Positions 6,436 to 8,519 of a stretch of DNA of 8,519 nt are shown here, piece by piece. Each line of letters begins with the position of its first letter. Position 1 is the stretch's first letter. Source of the stretch: an uncultured Muribaculaceae bacterium (GTDB lineage: Bacteria > Bacteroidota > Bacteroidia > Bacteroidales > Muribaculaceae); assembly GCA_947177435.1 (NCBI GenBank), contig CAMWUM010000073.1, forward strand, positions 1 to 8,519, written 5' to 3'. A program made the position numbers and the translations under genes. A model generated the notes under the pieces. That model did not search any database and was not told where the DNA came from. It saw only the letters and a program-made list of their open reading frames with translations.

Positions 6436-8367
6436 TTAGGCGTCGATGTTAGCGTAATTGGCGTTGGCTTCGATGAACTCGCGGCGGGGAGCCACGTCCT
6501 CGCCCATGAGCATCGAGAAGATGCGGTCGGCCTCGGCGGCGTCGCTGATGGTCACCTGCTTGAGGATGCGGTTCTCGGGATCCATGGTGGTGTCCTTGAG
6601 CTCGCGCTCGCTCATCTCGCCCAGACCTTTGAATCGCTGCACGTTCACGCCCTGGCCGTAGCGCATGATGAAGTTGTTGACCTGCTGATCGGTCCAGCAG
6701 TATTCCTCGTTCTTGCCCTTCTTGCACTTGTACAGCGGCGGAGTGGCGAGGTAGAGGTAGCCCTTCTCGATCACGGGGCGCATGCGGCGGAAGAAGAACG
6801 TCATGAGCAGCGTGGCGATGTGCGCGCCGTCGACGTCGGCATCGGTCATGATGATGATCTTGTGGTACGCCAGCTTGGCGAGGTTGGCCTCCTTGGGGTC
6901 ATCCTCGGTGCCGATGGTCACGCGCAGGGCGCGGAAGAGGTTGCTGATCTCCTCGTTGTCAAGGATCTTGTGCTCCATAGCCTTCTCCACGTTGAGGATC
7001 TTGCCTCGCAGCGGCAGGATGGCCTGGTACACGCGGTTGCGCGCCTGCTTGGCGGTGCCGCCTGCCGAGTCACCCTCGACGATGAACAGCTCGCAATCCT
7101 CGGCCGTGCGGCTCGAACAGTCGGTGAGCTTGCCGGGGAGTCCGCCTCCGCTCAGGGGCGACTTGCGCAGCACCTGCTTGCGGGCGTTGTAGGCGGCGTG
7201 GCGCGCCTGGGCGGCCAAAATAACCTTCTCCACGATGGTCTTGGCCTGGCGGGGATGCTCCTCGAGGTACATGCCCAGCGCCTCGCTGACGGCAGTCTGC
7301 ACGGCGCCGATCACCTCGCTGTTGCCGAGCTTGGTCTTGGTCTGGCCCTCAAACTGAGGCTCCATCACCTTGACCGACACCACAGCCGTGAGGCCCTCGC
7401 GGAAGTCGTCGCTGGCTATCTCCACCTTGGCGTTCTTCAGCAGGTTGTTGTCCTCGGCGTATTTTTTGAGAGTGAACGTCAGGCCGCGGCGGAAGCCGGT
7501 GAGATGCGTGCCGCCCTCGATGGTGTTGATATTGTTGACAAACGAGTAGACGTTCTCGTTGTACGTATTATTATATGTGAGGGCCACCTCCACGGGGATG
7601 CCCTGGCGCTCGGTGTCGAGGTGGATCACGTCGTCGATGAGACTCTCCTTGTTGCTGTCGATGTAGCGCACGAACTCGCTCAGGCCCTCGCTCGAGTAGA
7701 ACGTCTCGGTGCGGGGGTTGCCGTCGGCGTCGATGGCACGCATATCGGTGAGGCTCAGCGTGATGCCGGCATTGAGGTAAGCCAGGTCGCGCAGGCGGTT
7801 CGACAGGGTATTCCAGTCGTAGACCGTGACGGTGAATATCGAGGGGTCGGGATGGAATGTGATGCACGTGCCCGTGCGCTCGCTCGTGCCGATGACCTCA
7901 AGGGCGGTGGTGGGCTTGCCGTAGGCGAACTCCATCATATAGGCCTTGCCGTCGCGGTGCACCTCGGCGCGCAGGTAGGTCGACAGCGCGTTGACGCACG
8001 AAACGCCCACGCCGTGCAGACCGCCCGACACCTTGTATGAACCCTTGTCAAACTTGCCGCCGGCGTGCAGCACCGTCAGCACCACTTCCAGGGCGCTCTT
8101 GTGCTCCTTCTCGTGCATGTCCACGGGGATGCCGCGGCCGTCGTCGACGACGGTGATCGAGTTGTCGGCGTTGATTGTAACGTTGATATGCTTGGCATAT
8201 CCGGCCAAAGCCTCGTCGATTGAGTTGTCAACCACCTCATACACAAGGTGATGCAATCCCTTTTCGGAAACATCGCCGATGTACATGGCCGGGCGTTTGC
8301 GCACCGCCTCCAGGCCCTCGAGGACCTGAATATTACTGGCGCTGTATTCCTCTTCTCTTTCTGCCAT
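6436..8367 (-). CDS. gyrB: DNA gyrase subunit B
   Basis: GyrB is the ATPase subunit of DNA gyrase, which with GyrA introduces negative supercoils. The 643-aa length fits the GyrB form lacking the large insertion of the E. coli protein. In order: ATP-binding GHKL domain (YEVVDNSIDEALAG at 43-56, VDDGRGIPVDMH at 74-85, GGLHGVGVSCVNALS at 115-129), the transducer with the K342-K346 region of QTKTKLGN (342-349), the TOPRIM domain (EGDSAGG at 431-437, TDADVDGAHI at 508-517 supplying the Mg-binding acidic residues) and the C-terminal QRFKGLGEM (577-585) with TTMDP. The QRFKGLGEM-TTMDP tail and typical length favour GyrB over ParE. The start at 8367 gives MAEREEEYSASNIQVLEGLEAVRKRP, with the usual distance to the conserved LEAVRKRP. 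Codon use is strongly GC3-biased, fitting high expression. No Shine-Dalgarno is present. Confidence 0.98.
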   Translation of the reverse strand: MAEREEEYSASNIQVLEGLEAVRKRPAMYIGDVSEKGLHHLVYEVVDNSIDEALAGYAKHINVTINADNSITVVDDGRGIPVDMHEKEHKSALEVVLTVLHAGGKFDKGSYKVSGGLHGVGVSCVNALSTYLRAEVHRDGKAYMMEFAYGKPTTALEVIGTSERTGTCITFHPDPSIFTVTVYDWNTLSNRLRDLAYLNAGITLSLTDMRAIDADGNPRTETFYSSEGLSEFVRYIDSNKESLIDDVIHLDTERQGIPVEVALTYNNTYNENVYSFVNNINTIEGGTHLTGFRRGLTFTLKKYAEDNNLLKNAKVEIASDDFREGLTAVVSVKVMEPQFEGQTKTKLGNSEVIGAVQTAVSEALGMYLEEHPRQAKTIVEKVILAAQARHAAYNARKQVLRKSPLSGGGLPGKLTDCSSRTAEDCELFIVEGDSAGGTAKQARNRVYQAILPLRGKILNVEKAMEHKILDNEEISNLFRALRVTIGTEDDPKEANLAKLAYHKIIIMTDADVDGAHIATLLMTFFFRRMRPVIEKGYLYLATPPLYKCKKGKNEEYCWTDQQVNNFIMRYGQGVNVQRFKGLGEMSERELKDTTMDPENRILKQVTISDAAEADRIFSMLMGEDVAPRREFIEANANYANIDA

Positions 8368-8412
8368 ATCGCAAAATAAAGTCGTAAAAGTTTCTTTTCT
8401 TAAAATAGCCTA

Positions 8413-8443
8413 CAAAATTACAAAAAATTCTCCACATGACAAA
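8413..8443 (-). promoter_or_regulatory. gyrB promoter, Bacteroidetes type
   Basis: On the minus strand the -33 element TTTG (8440-8443) is separated by exactly 19 nt from TAATTTTG (8413-8420), a perfect match to the -7 consensus TAnnTTTG used by the main sigma factor of Bacteroidetes. Transcription should begin near 8405-8409 and give an A/T-rich leader of about 40 nt before the gyrB ATG. This is the clearest promoter in the window and supports the taxonomic placement. Confidence 0.72.
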
Positions 8444-8446
8444 ATT

Positions 8447-8463
8447 CCCCCTCCCCTCCCCTC
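8447..8463 (-). repeat. G-rich tract upstream of the gyrB promoter
   Basis: On the minus strand there are three guanine runs (4, 4 and 5 G) split by single A residues, a short GGGGA tandem, 3 bp upstream of the -33 element. With only three runs it does not make a classic four-run G-quadruplex. It lies 11 bp from adapter DNA at the contig end, where base accuracy may be low. Confidence 0.5.
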
Positions 8464-8474
8464 AATTTTTCCAG

Positions 8475-8519
8475 CGGTGTCTTATACAGATCTGACGCTG
8501 CCGGCGAAGAGGAGAGGGT
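8475..8519 (+). other. Illumina Nextera adapter and index (sequencing artefact)
   Basis: Positions 8475-8507 match the 33-base reverse complement of the Nextera read-1 transposon adapter (mosaic end CTGTCTCTTATACACATCT followed by GACGCTGCCGACGA) at 29 of 33 positions. The next eight bases, AGAGGAGA at 8508-8515, differ by one base from AGAGGATA, the reverse complement of i5 index 503 (TATCCTCT). The last four, GGGT, differ by one from the GTGT that begins the following flow-cell sequence. All six differences are changes to G, as expected of no-signal G calls in two-colour Illumina chemistry. This is adapter read-through left in the assembly and is not genomic DNA. Confidence 0.95.

Noticed and set aside
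6406..8040. A 544-codon open frame on the plus strand opposite gyrB.
   Set aside because: It is the mirror of the GC3-rich gyrB reading frame. The product is Leu/Val/Ala/His-rich with no family pattern, while the minus strand has complete GyrB motifs.
8464..8519. A possible mobile-element end or att site at the right edge of the window.
   Set aside because: The sequence is explained by the Nextera adapter and index, including the transposase mosaic end used in library preparation.
1..8519. A search for a defence system, phage, CRISPR, tRNA or rRNA.
   Set aside because: No such gene, array or cloverleaf was seen. SbcD is the chromosomal repair nuclease, and nothing around it suggests a defence island.

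Overview
This window looks like part of the chromosome, or more likely a metagenome contig, of a Bacteroidota bacterium of the order Bacteroidales. A gut lineage such as Muribaculaceae is my guess from protein style only. The evidence is the character of the proteins, the lack of any Shine-Dalgarno sequence before all eight starts, and a textbook Bacteroidetes promoter (TTTG-N19-TAATTTTG) before gyrB. All real genes are on the minus strand, so the text order below runs from right to left.

Layout. At 8475-8519 the DNA is not biological: it is an Illumina Nextera adapter read-through with an index, so genomic sequence ends near 8474. Next come the gyrB promoter (8413-8443) and gyrB (DNA gyrase subunit B). 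A 123-bp gap holds a strong hairpin. It is followed by a two-gene unit, rnr (RNase R) and folB (dihydroneopterin aldolase), 6 bp apart. A 120-bp AT-rich gap carries a weak hairpin with a T-run and a -7-like box. After it comes a tightly packed five-gene run: a 77-aa uncharacterised acidic protein, an agmatine deiminase (aguA), a membrane-anchored LytM/M23 murein endopeptidase, a MerR-type regulator, and sbcD, which leaves the window at its left edge. The junctions in that run are an 8-nt overlap, an 8-bp gap, a 1-bp gap and a 4-nt GTGA overlap, which strongly suggests one transcript with translational coupling.

Functionally the region is housekeeping: DNA topology (GyrB), RNA decay (RNase R), folate synthesis (FolB), agmatine/polyamine metabolism (AguA), cell wall remodelling (M23) and DNA-end/hairpin processing (SbcD). 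I see no phage, IS, CRISPR, rRNA or tRNA, and no clear new system. The points most worth a second look are the adapter at the contig end, a perfect 20-bp palindrome plus an in-frame decapeptide duplication in the RNase R tail, and the unknown 77-aa protein coupled to aguA. The long plus-strand open frames opposite gyrB and rnr are composition shadows.
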